From assembly GCA_963585895.1 (NCBI GenBank), contig OY757921.1:79866316-79930315 (forward strand): 64,000 bases of DNA, read 5' to 3'. Source of the stretch: Sepioteuthis lessoniana. Taxonomy: Eukaryota > Mollusca > Cephalopoda > Myopsida > Loliginidae. Positions 54,967-64,000 of this stretch are shown piece by piece (position 1 is the first letter of the stretch; every line of letters starts with the position of its first letter). A program made the position numbers and the translations under genes. Under the pieces are notes generated by a model. It was not told the DNA's origin, made no database searches, and was given only the letters and a program-made list of their open reading frames with translations.

Positions 54967-55375
54967 TATCCCAGTCAGCTGAGGCTGTAGAATATGCCAA
55001 CTGCATCTCTGTAGAGGGGTAAGACCCCTCCATCCACCAACGAGCTTGTCTGATTGTTGTGGGTGTTGATCCATAATGCTTCGGGATAAGATACTGGTGG
55101 CTGCACAGCTTGTGATCCAGCAACAGCAGTGGTTACTTGACTTGCAAACCTTCACTTTGGACCTTACTGGGCCAGATAGGTGGTCAGAGAGGCCTTATCC
55201 AATTAATTGGCTGGTCAAGTCAAGCCCAAGCATCTATATAATATATACTTCAGATTCCTCTTATGCCAAACAAGTCCTCAACCCTATTTTATCTTAAAGG
55301 TGCCAGAAGTTTAACTGTACTGAAATAGTAATACTTGAAAACATTTAAACTGTGTGCAAACAAATGCTAAATATA
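54967..55375 (+). repeat. HST variant head plus one type-1 unit
   Basis: CAGTCAGCTGAGGCTGTAGA, then the variant middle shared with 32538-32880 (CTGGTGGCTGCACAGCTTG; TGGACCTTACTGGGCCAGAT), then TACTTGAAAACATTTAAACTG. No tail. Confidence 0.65.
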
Positions 55376-55426
55376 ATTCAGTTTTACATAACAAGATTTA
55401 AATCAAAATGGCCTTTCAATTTTAGA

Positions 55427-55635
55427 ATAATCAGCCATAGATATAGAATTAACTTTTAATTAATATTAAGTCTCTGAAATATAATACTTCTACTATTTCC
55501 ACCAAAGAAACCATGAATTATAATACTTCTAATCAGCCATAGATACAGAACTAAGTATTAATTAATACAGAATTAAATAATACATAATTAAGTCTCTGAA
55601 TTAAAATACTTCCACTATTTCCACCAAACAAACCA
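55427..55635. repeat. Local tandem duplication, about 104-bp unit
   Basis: AATCAGCCATAGATA.AGAA and ACTATTTCCACCAAA occur twice in order. Confidence 0.75.
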
Positions 55636-55639
55636 TGAT

Positions 55640-56115
55640 TTTAACAGAGATGCCAAGTCCACTATAATAATAGCAAAAGAAACATTTACCTTTCAGAATG
55701 CGCATATCACTACGAACAATATATAAGTTCCCTAAAATGGAAATGGATTAAAATTATCAAACACCACATCAGTTCTTGAAATCCATTGAGAAAGATGGAT
55801 ATTGAAACCCTTGCTACAAATGGACACAACAAACTAAACCACCCAAAAAGTATTACATTTTTAACTCTCAAATATTTATTAAAATGTTTGAAAATTAATT
55901 ATTAAAAAATTCATTAACCTTTACAAACTCATCTTCCTACTTAACAATATCTTTGAGTAAAAAAAATTAAAATTATTTATAAGCATATATAAAATTGGAT
56001 GATACTTTTATTTTTATCATAATTTTTTTTACACATGAAGCCAATCTTTTGGCATTCATAAGCCTGTCTTTAAATGTAAACAGTCGTGGAGTGAATATTC
56101 TCCGATGATGTTTTA
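55640..56115. other. AT-rich, nothing recognised
   Basis: No repeat family or coding segment identified. Confidence 0.45.
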
Positions 56116-57067
56116 CTCTGTTGGTTGGGGCTGTAGAATATGCTGATTGCACCTCTACAGAGGAGTAGGACCCGCCAACAAGGAGTGTCTAGGGTGTGAC
56201 ACTAATGGTGAGGCTCCAGTTTTGGAGCATTGGGAAATTTGGAATACCCCTTGATTGCCATTACTCCCAGGTCTACTCTGACCCAGAGTGGTAGTACCCG
56301 TTAGGGTCCCATCTATGGGTCAAATAGAACTATTTAATCATTTACTATACTTGAAACCATTTAGCAGTGTGCAAGCAAATGATTAATATTAAATAGAATT
56401 ATCAGTATTAGTTAGCAATACTTGAAACCACTTTAATGTGTGCAAATGAATGAATAATTTTGAATCGAATTATTAGTGTTAGATAGCAATACTTGAAACT
56501 ATTTAGTGTCTTGGGTATGGCATTAAATTGCATCTGATGGCAAGGTTCCAGTCTTGGAATTTGGGGAATGTGGAGTACCCCTTCATAACCATTATTTTCA
56601 GATCCACTCTCACCCAAAGTGATAGTACATATTAGGGTCCCATCGATGGATCAAATAGAACTGTTCAACTTTTTAGCATGGATTTTTGTTGTTATTTATT
56701 TGAGACCATACAGCAGTGTGCAAATTTTTAATGACAGCTGTGCATGGGTCATGATTCATGCCTGGTCCCCACAATAAAAATGACCTTGTGTCAAATCTAA
56801 CATGGTGGAAGGTTGGATAAATATTATAGAACTGTAGGTAAGTTTTGGTGTAATAGATAAGAATATTTGATTAATAGAATTATGAATGTTAGCAATAGTT
56901 GAAATCATTTAACTGTGCAAACAAATGAGCTCTTAAATATCAAGTTACCAACTCACTATTTGCTTACAAATTACACACACACACACATATATGTATACAT
57001 ATACGTATAAAGAAAATTTGGTATTAAATAACCCACAAGAGTTGATATGTCATTAAACAAAATAACC
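56116..57067 (+). mobile_element. HST element, type-1 array, with a second partial head
   Basis: Head 56116-56335, type-1 units, a second partial head at 56512-56665 (GGTTCCAGTCTTGGAATTTG, TTAGGGTCCCATCGATGG), more units, then the tail 57010-57067 (TTTGGTATTAAATAACCCAC). Nearly 950 bp, the longest HST here. Confidence 0.7.
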
Positions 57068-57164
57068 TGATAATCTGATTATGTCCAAAGGTCAAAACTG
57101 ATCAGGATAAACAGATTGATTTAAAAATTTTTTTACTAATGTTTACATGTCTATTATTTTGTTT

Positions 57165-57318
57165 ATAGTACACACACACATGCACGCGCACGCACACACA
57201 CACACACACACATGTGCACGTGCGCATGTGGTGCACACACACATATGCACACAACCACCAACCCACCCACGCACACATGCACACACACCCACAGATGCAC
57301 ACACAGATGCACACATGC
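57165..57318. repeat. (CA)n-rich microsatellite
   Basis: CACACA, GCACGCG and ACCCAC runs; open frames in it are artefacts. Confidence 0.95.
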
Positions 57319-57409
57319 ATAGTAAAAACCTAAATAGCAAATTTGAAATCATTTTTAGCTCTATTCATTTTAAAATGTTTACTTTTCTCTTGTTGGACCA
57401 ACAACAATT

Positions 57410-57449
<40 letters not shown>

Positions 57450-57450
57450 A
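57410..57450. repeat. (TA)n(GA)n microsatellite
   Basis: TATATA run followed by GAGAGA, mirrored at 58670-58708. Confidence 0.95.
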
Positions 57451-57475
57451 ATGGCAGATTTTGGTAAATCTGACA

Positions 57476-58669
57476 AGACAATAAAATCAAGTGGAAAAAT
57501 GGATAGACCAAATATTTACAATGGGTTTAGTAGTAATATTTCGTTCTTTATTCAAGGAAGAACTTTTTCAGACTAAAAATTTTTAAAAGTTTTTTTACAT
57601 TTTAGCAAGTGAGGAAGTAGATAAAATAATGGTAAAAATGTAAAAAGATATAAAGGGAGGGAAAGGGTCTAAAGATAAAAGATAGACAAAGAAAGAAAAG
57701 GGAGGGAAATAGGTTTGATTTTTACTGAGGAAATATTGTTACGTGTTGTTACGCTGTCTCCTCACTATGTTATTGTAAAATAAAGGAGTCAAAACGAGAC
57801 ATCAAAAAGTTTTATGATAGCTTTAATGGCAGCTAGAATAAAGGGTACCTTTATGCAGGAAGTCTCGTAGGAAGGAAGGAAATAGTTATGGATTTGAGAA
57901 GGAATTTTTGCAGCTAAATGCCTGAGCGAAATGTGCGTCGTTACCATTAAGGCACAGTTGAATGTCTGAGTGAGATATAGTCACCATAGGTGTAGCAAAG
58001 GTTGTGTTTGCTGGTTAAGAAAAGGAATGATGTAGTCACGCATGAATGTGTGGTCTTGGTTGTTGTAGGAGAGAAGCATGAAAGTCTCCAGGGATGAAGT
58101 AGCTGGATGTCTGAGTGGAATTGCGCATTGCAGTAGACATAGCTAAGGTTAGAGGCGAAATGAAGGTGTTCCTGTGTGTGGTGGATTGAATGCATCTAAT
58201 TCATATTCAACTGGGAACCCTTGGTTTAAGAGAGCAGACTTAAGAGGTCCATAAATTAAATGGCTTTCCTCATGGTGTTGTGATGCTGCTGCTATGAAGG
58301 GAGCAGACAGTAAGTGCGTCTGTCCTGTTCAAAATATTCTAAGGAAGAGATAGTTTGGCGGGCTTTCCCTAATTTGGTGCTGCCCAGAAAAGTGGTCCAG
58401 GCTGAATAGGATAAGTCATCCTCATTGTGTGAAAATATGTGTCGACCCTAACAGTCAAATCAATTTATGCGCCAAACAAAAATACGAAGTTCTTTCTGCT
58501 ACAGAGTGATGGTGATAGGGGTTATATCTATTTCCTCAATTGCTAAAATGTAGAAAAACTCCAAAAAATTTTTTAGTCTGAAGAAGTTCTTCCTTGAATA
58601 AAGAACGAAATATTACTATTAAACCTGTTGTAAGTATTTGGTTTACCCACTTTTCCACTTGTTTTTATC

Positions 58670-58672
<3 letters not shown>
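57476..58672. repeat. 1.2-kb inverted repeat enclosing repeat J
   Basis: Left arm 57476-57628 and right arm 58525-58672 are inverted copies (TTTCGTTCTTTATTCAAGGA against TCCTTGAATAAAGAACGAAA). Between them lie a purine-rich stretch and repeat J. Confidence 0.75.
57737..58486. mobile_element. Repeat J, LTR-like, copy 2
   Basis: Shares TCGTAGGAAGG, CTGAATAGGA, CCTAACAGTCAAAT and AAACAAAAATAC with 35591-36188. Borders uncertain; no clear target duplication. Confidence 0.55.
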
Positions 58673-58708
<36 letters not shown>

Positions 58709-58872
58709 AATTGAAAAACAAAGTAATCCTTAACTGAATTTATTAGAAGGAAAGTCAACGTTAAAATGATTTGGTTTTAATGAACCTCCATTAGGACTTT
58801 AAAATGGTGAAACAAGTGTTGTTAAACAAAGGTTCATTAAAACCAAAACATTTCAACAATTTAATATTGATA

Positions 58873-59155
58873 AATCTATATGGTGGTCACGATGTAGGAA
58901 ATGATCATGGCAAACTGAGTTCAAATCCTGAATGAGGCTGTTACCTTTCCCATAGCATTAATACTCTTGGGAAAGATCTGAGTTCAACTATTCTCTTTCC
59001 AGCTATGGGTAAATAGTAGGGCAGACTATGCTTTTTAATGTTGGTGTAACAACTGATCTAGGAGAAGGAAAACTCTAAATATAAACCTGTTAAACTCTGT
59101 TAAGAAAATTGACCTTGTATCACATCCTGTTTGTGTAGAGGGGTTGGATAAATAC
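58873..59155 (+). mobile_element. SINE-B
   Basis: TGGTGGTCACGATGTAGGAA (eroded A box), B box GAGTTCAAATCCTG, 3' end TGTAGAGGGGTTGGAT. Confidence 0.8.
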
Positions 59156-59499
59156 GTATGAAATACTGTATACATTTGTGAATTTAGATGTCAGCATATG
59201 TATATGTATATATATGTGTATGTATGGATGTATAGAGTTGTGTGGGGATATCTGTTTATGTGTTGATTGGGGGTGGTGAGAGTGTTTTTCTTTTTCTTAT
59301 CATAAGTGTCTAATGTCTCCTGTTCAATTGTGTTGAATGTTACCCTGTATCAGATGACAACTGAATGAAGGAGGATGGCCAGAAGAAAGTTATACTAATG
59401 ATGTAGGAACAGGATATGAAGGAAAAACACATGTGTACAGAAATAGATATATTCATGGGTGGAGAGGGAGACATACTAAGGGATTGATAAATACATTAG

Positions 59500-59690
59500 T
59501 GCAATAGTTCCCAACCTTTTTTGGACAGACCCCCACCAAATCATCCCTGTTGCCCCATCCCCAAGACATATAGTTCTTATTATTCAAAAATGAACTATTC
59601 ATGAGAAAGAAGCCAAAATGCCTATTACTGTGGTCTAAACAAGTTTCCTAAGAACAGGGTATCCTTGGAATACAGATTGACATAATCAAC
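59500..59690. mobile_element. hAT terminal fragment
   Basis: CAATAGTTCCCAACCTTTTT resembles the hAT-type terminus seen at 27665 (CAGTGGTTTTCAAACTTTTT). The opposite end was not found. Confidence 0.4.
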
Positions 59691-59698
59691 TTTATTTA

Positions 59699-59965
59699 TG
59701 GAGGTGCCTGTGGTGTAATGGTTATCATCATAGGAAATGGACACGGTGACACAAGTTCAAATCCTGGAAGAGACTGATTGCATTTCACATAGCACTAATA
59801 CCCTTGGGAAAGGTATGAATCCAATTATTCTCCCTCCAGCTATGGGTAAATAGTAGGACAGACTGGGTTCTTCAGCCTTGGTGAGGTAACTAGTCTAGGA
59901 GAAGGAAAACTCTGAGTTCAAACCTATTAAACTCTGCTTAAAAATTTGAGCTTGTGTCATATTAT
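59699..59965 (+). mobile_element. SINE-B, tail truncated
   Basis: Well-preserved head GGTGCCTGTGGTGTAATGG and central domain; stops at CTTGTGTCATATTA. Confidence 0.9.
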
Positions 59966-60061
59966 AAATTTCAGTTATCTTTCAAATTAGAAATAAGTTA
60001 ACTTTTTATAAAAGATTATTATTGCTGTACTTATTTATACGTAATACTCTCTCTCTCTTTC

Positions 60062-60103
<42 letters not shown>

Positions 60104-60112
60104 GACACACAA
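60062..60112. repeat. (TA)n(CA)n microsatellite
   Basis: TATATA followed by ACACAC. Confidence 0.95.
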
Positions 60113-60432
60113 GCACAATCATTCACAGAGGAAGATTTGTAAACTTTAAGGCATATTAACTCTTGTAGCTTACTTAGGGAGAGGAAGAGTAATAAAAGAA
60201 AAATACACCCCCCTAAATACATGTACATACATGAACACTAAAAAGAAAAAGAAGAGAAAAAAGAGAAGGAGAGAAACAAGACCTGTAGAGAGAAAATTTG
60301 TCACAGACTATTAACTCAAACTGAAAATTTTCGAACACAAATCCTGGAATTAAAAAGAACCACAACATTATCAAAACAGTTGCCATTATATAAATCAAAG
60401 GAACACAATAACAAACCATTATCACTTCCTGA

Positions 60433-60614
60433 GAGACCAGAGTTTAATCCCAGGTCGAGTCATACCAAAGACTTGCTTAACACTCAGCATTATAAGGTAA
60501 GAATCAAGGGTAAAGTGGAGCAATCCAGGGAATGGAGTAGCACCCTCCCCTACATGTTGGTGTGGTAGCTATTGAAAAGGAGCCTTCGGGTCACCCTCGA
60601 CTAAGGTCGACAAC
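60433..60614 (+). mobile_element. SINE-C, 5' truncated, with exact 14-bp TSD
   Basis: Starts mid-head at GAGACCAGAG. TTATCACTTCCTGA is duplicated at 60419-60432 and 60615-60628. It lacks the A box and also AAAAATGGTACTTGATGCC. Confidence 0.9.
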
Positions 60615-60628
60615 TTATCACTTCCTGA

Positions 60629-61115
60629 AGACAGTTTAAAATGCAAGGAACATGTTAAAGAGAAATAAATGATTCAAAGATAAATTCCCTTGTGAATCTA
60701 TTCATTTTAAAGTAGTAGAATGAACTCCAGTCTAATGACAAAGCTATGGTGAAGGTAACCCTTCGAGGAGAAGTTAACTCCAAAATTGAAACTGGAGAAG
60801 GAATCTCCAGCATCAAACCTCTGCTGACTTGTTGGTATCCTTTGGAGAGAAAAGTTCAAACTTACAGTACTCTGAAATAAAATCTAAAGTTTCTATACTC
60901 ATCAGCTATCTTGCTTAGCTTGCCACTGGGTTGTAGCTATCTAAACCTAGAAGTATCAACAAGCCTATGTCACTATTATCCAATGACATACACAAGTCTT
61001 ATTATCTTATCATCTTACCTTATATATTTTTCACAAGTTGAATTACTTATTAATCAGAATGTTTAAGATGTAATTTTGGTGGTGAAAATGGCTGTCATCT
61101 ATCAAGTTTTGGCAG
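60629..61115. other. No gene or repeat recognised
   Basis: Mixed sequence without family match. Confidence 0.4.
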
Positions 61116-61119
61116 TCAT

Positions 61120-61153
<34 letters not shown>

Positions 61154-61164
61154 CAGAGAGAGAG
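61120..61164. repeat. (TA)n(GA)n microsatellite
   Basis: At the left border of the third mariner. Confidence 0.95.
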
Positions 61165-61166
61165 AA

Positions 61167-62042
61167 TTCAATAAGTGTCCAGACTTTTCTTGTACACGCA
61201 TTTAAAATTGTTATAGACTCTTGAAAATTCAGAATGTTATTGCTATACATCTTATGAGATGACTGACCAATCTTTATGATTTCAGGTTCAAAGCAGAAGG
61301 AATTGGAATACACCCTACTAAAGCTTGATTATCACAGCTGGTGAATTTCAAAAATGCAATCTGGACATGAGGACACTTTAGAAGAACGATATGCAATAAA
61401 ATTCTGTTTTAAACTTGGAAAAGATACCACAGAAACGTATGGAATGCTTCAGACTGCTTTTTGACCATCTTGCATGAATTGAGCATCAGTTTTTGAGTGG
61501 CATAAGAGATCCAAGGAAGGCAGGGAGTCTGTGAGGAATGATGAGAGGTGTGGGAGAAGTAAGGAAGTCAATACACCACAGTTGATTGGCCAAAGGGTTA
61601 GAGTTACTATGTTGAGGTTTTAAGGGAGTTCAGGAAGAGATTCCGTCAGAAGAGGCCAGCACTCTTCAAATCAGGTCAGTGGCATTTCCACTAGGACAAT
61701 GCACCAGTCCACAACTCCAACCTTGTCACAGACTATTTGACCAAGATGGGCATCAAGACAGTTCCTCAGCCTCCTTATAGTCCAGACCTTGCTCCCTGTG
61801 ACTTTTGGTTATTCCCTAAGCTCAGAGGCTGTTGTTATGAGACAATTGAGGAGATGAAAGAGGCTGTGATGAAAGTCATTGACATGCTCACACAAGAGGA
61901 CTTCCATGGGGCCTTGCAGAAGTTGTTGGAACAGTACAACAAGTGCATTGCAGAGGAGATAACTTTGAAGGGAACTAGAGTTTCATATGTGTGCTATCAA
62001 TAAAAATGCCCATACAAAAAAGTCTGGAAACTTATTTAATGA
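61167..62042 (+). mobile_element. Mariner (DD34D type) deletion derivative, copy 3
   Basis: Ends TTCAATAAGTGTCCAGACTT and AAGTCTGGAAACTTATTTAA. Frame 61737-62003 keeps PQPPYSPDLAPCDFWLFPKL and the C-terminus; upstream, the N-terminal half is joined to the FRKRF/RPALFKSGQWHFH region in other frames. A stop replaces the residue before DNAPVHNS. The junction reads AAAGGGTTAGAGTTAC (61593-61608). Confidence 0.85.
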
Positions 62043-62045
62043 TCC

Positions 62046-62960
62046 CCATTGTAGCAGGAGTACTACAAGGGGACACGCTGGCCCCGTACCTCTTTATCAT
62101 TTGTCTAGACGACGTACTTAGAACATCAATTGACAAAATCAAAGAGAATGGCTTCGAACTGACGAAGAAAAGAAGCAGAAGATACCCCGCAACAACAATT
62201 ACCGATGCCGACTATGCCGATGACATAGCGATACTGGCAAATACACCTGACCAAGCCGAAACACTTCTGCATAGTTTGGAACGAGCAGCAGCAAGACGAG
62301 GCCTCTATGTTAATGCACACAAAACGGAATATATGTGCTATAACCAAACGGGGGACATCTCCACTCTAGAAGGAACCCCACTTAAACTAGTAGACAAATT
62401 CACGTACCTAGGAAGCAGCGTCGAATCAACCGAAAAGGACATCGAAACGAGGCTAACGAAAGCATGGACAGCTATCAATAGGCTATTGATTATATGGAAA
62501 TCAGACCTAACCGATAAAATGAAACGCAGTTTCTTCCAGGCAGCGGTCACATCGATACTGCTATATGGATGCACTACATGGACGCTAACAAAACGACTGG
62601 AGAAGAAGCTAGATGGCAATTACACAAGAATGCTGCGTGCAATCCTGAACAAGTCCTGGCAGCAACACCCCACAAGACACCAACTGTACAGCCACCTGCC
62701 CCCTATCTCGAAAACTATTCAAGTTAGACGAACCAGACATGCAGGACACTGCTGGAGAAGCAGAGATGAACTCATAAGAGATGTACACTTATGGATCCCC
62801 ACACATGGCCGTGCAAAAGCAGGATGACCAGCTCGAACGTACATTCAGCAGCTATGTGAGGATACAGGATGTTGTCCAGAAGATCTACCTAGGGCGATGA
62901 ACGATAGGGAGGAGTGGCGAGAGAGGGTCAGGGATATCCGTGCTACCAGCGCGATATGAT
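62046..62960 (+). pseudogene. LINE RT C-terminal half, best preserved
   Basis: One frame runs from the RT motif VAGVLQGDTLAPYLF, through the catalytic DADYADDIAILANT (YADD box), the FTYLGSSV and AKAWTAINRL segments and TSILLYGCTTWTLTKRLEKK, to RRTRHAGHCWRSRDELIRDV. It stops at a TGA (62825-62827) where the frame continues PARTYIQQLCEDTG to RVRDIRATSA. The change fits CGA to TGA. The 3' end is a (GAT)n run. The 5' half is missing: it abuts the mariner. Clade not determined; non-LTR retrotransposon. Confidence 0.9.
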
Positions 62961-62967
62961 GATGATG

Positions 62968-63015
62968 ATATATATATATATATATATATGTGTGTGTATG
63001 TATGTATATATATAT
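62968..63015. repeat. (TA)n(TG)n microsatellite
   Basis: Between the LINE tail and SINE-C. Confidence 0.95.
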
Positions 63016-63266
63016 AAAGTAAAGTAGGCGACCATAGTCGAGGGTGACCCATAGATTTCCTTTTCAATACCTACTACACCAAGGTGTTGGGCAGGATACT
63101 ACTGCTTTCCTTGGATTGCTCCACTTTATCCTTGATCCTTACCTCATAATGCTGAGTGTTAAGCAAGGTAGCATCAAGTACCATTTTTTGAGTCTTTGTA
63201 TGACTTGATTAAACCCAGGTCTCCCGGGCCATTGGCAAACACTCTAACCATTAAGCCAAAGTCTGG
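63016..63266 (-). mobile_element. SINE-C, minus partner of an inverted pair
   Basis: AGTAAAGTAGGCGACCATAG to CCATTAAGCCAAAGTC. Confidence 0.85.

Positions 63267-63267
<1 letters not shown>

Positions 63268-63302
<35 letters not shown>
63268..63302. repeat. (TA)n spacer
   Basis: Between two SINE-C copies facing away from each other. Confidence 0.95.
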
Positions 63303-63308
<6 letters not shown>

Positions 63309-63311
63309 TTA

Positions 63312-63560
63312 CTTTGGCTCATTGGCCTTGTGGGTTGAGTGTTCACCAATGATCCGGGAGACCTGGGTTTAATCCCAGGTCGCCTCATACCGAAGACTTT
63401 AAAAATGGTACTTGATACCTTCGTGCTTAACACTCAGCAATATAAGGTACATATCAAGGGTAAAGTGGAGCAATCCTGGGAAAGGAGTAACGTCCTCCTC
63501 TACACATCGGTGTTGTAGCTACTGAAAACGAAGCCTCGACTACGGTCACCAACTTTACTT
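63312..63560 (+). mobile_element. SINE-C, plus partner of an inverted pair
   Basis: Head GGCCTTGTGGGTTGAGTGTT, B box GGGTTTAATCCC, 3' end CACCAACTTTACTTA. Confidence 0.85.
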
Positions 63561-63585
63561 ATATATATATATATATATATATATT
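63561..63585. repeat. (TA)n microsatellite
   Basis: TATATA run. Confidence 0.95.
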
Positions 63586-63587
63586 AA

Positions 63588-63828
63588 AGGTTTTTGTGGT
63601 GGAATGGTTATCATTGTAGGAAATGAACATGGCAACCTGGATTCAAGTCCCCAACAAGATTGTTTGCATTTCACATAGCACTAATACTCTTGGGAAATTA
63701 TTCTCCAGCAATGGGTGAATAGTTGGACAGACTGAATTCTTTAACCTTGCTGTGACAACCAGCCTAGGAAATAGAATCCACTTAAAAAATTGACCTTGTG
63801 TCACATGCTACTTATTCAAAAGGGTTAG

Positions 63829-63832
<4 letters not shown>
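63588..63832 (+). mobile_element. SINE-B
   Basis: TTTTGTGGTGGAATGGTTATC (head) to TTGACCTTGTGTCACATGC; internal deletions in the central domain. Confidence 0.8.
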
Positions 63833-63879
<47 letters not shown>

Positions 63880-63969
63880 TCTGGTGACGTTTGAAGTTAG
63901 TAGCAATATTTTCTTTAAAAACCTCTTAAAATCCTGTATACCTAATACTTTTGCATGTCTCTGTGTGTG

Positions 63970-64000
<31 letters not shown>
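63833..64000. repeat. (TA)n and (TG)n microsatellites
   Basis: (TA)n at 63833-63875 and (TG)n from 63965 to the window end. Confidence 0.95.

Noticed and set aside
57102..57467. Cys/Val-rich or His/Thr-rich frames
   Set aside because: Microsatellite translations on both strands.

Overview
The window is animal nuclear DNA dominated by repeats. There are no operons, and no long reading frame belongs to a cellular gene. Two tRNA-derived SINE families here (called A and B) share a central segment containing CTAATACCCTTGGGAAAGG and AGCTATGGGTTAAATAGTA. From memory this matches the Ceph-domain of cephalopod Ceph-SINEs. With the tRNA-derived SINE family C, the long (CA)n/(TA)n/(TCTA)n tracts, the mariner and LINE remnants and the AT-rich background, it points to a cephalopod, probably an octopod. 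That is inference; no search was run.

Cellular genes: one first coding exon is convincing, a metaxin-1/3-like exon on the minus strand at 25896-25976. Its ATG lies in a YY1-like motif, it ends at a GT donor, and a GTCACGTGAC E-box lies about 70 bp upstream. Further exons should lie at lower coordinates, but none was recognised, so roughly 1-25.9 kb may be intron or intergenic. A second exon-like frame (4931-5128, minus) could not be assigned.

Layout: 0-19 kb, SINEs of all three families, several nested, four solo LTRs, the first mariner derivative and two complete copies of a repeat I call HST (conserved head, internal satellite-like array, tail shared with SINE-A). 19-26 kb, LINE fragments, a 285-bp palindrome, then sparse AT-rich sequence up to the metaxin exon. 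26.8-32.2 kb, a SINE-A whose central domain is tandemly repeated 12 times (89-bp period), split by a hAT transposon with 8-bp target duplications that itself carries a solo LTR, with an HST copy in the SINE tail. 32.2-37.8 kb, a second HST invaded by an LTR, a short SINE and a mariner-like element, then a LINE split by two insertions, then an HST array split by an LTR. 38-42 kb, a Tc1 element holding an LTR, a LINE holding a DD37D element, and a solo LTR. 42-49 kb, a local duplication interrupted by an 803-bp insertion, a microsatellite block, and a paralogue of the 13-15 kb repeat. 49-58 kb, nested SINEs, an LTR in a LINE, a second mariner derivative, a Tc1 remnant, a Penelope-like remnant, more HST copies and a 1.2-kb inverted repeat. 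58-64 kb, SINEs, the third mariner derivative and the best-preserved LINE piece.

Transposition histories can be read directly from target-site duplications and, in several places, from empty sites in a paralogous copy inside the same window. About eleven LTR-type insertions are present, with no gag or pol region recognised, so nearly all are solo LTRs. Boundaries of old repeats are good to roughly 5-20 bp unless a target-site duplication is stated.
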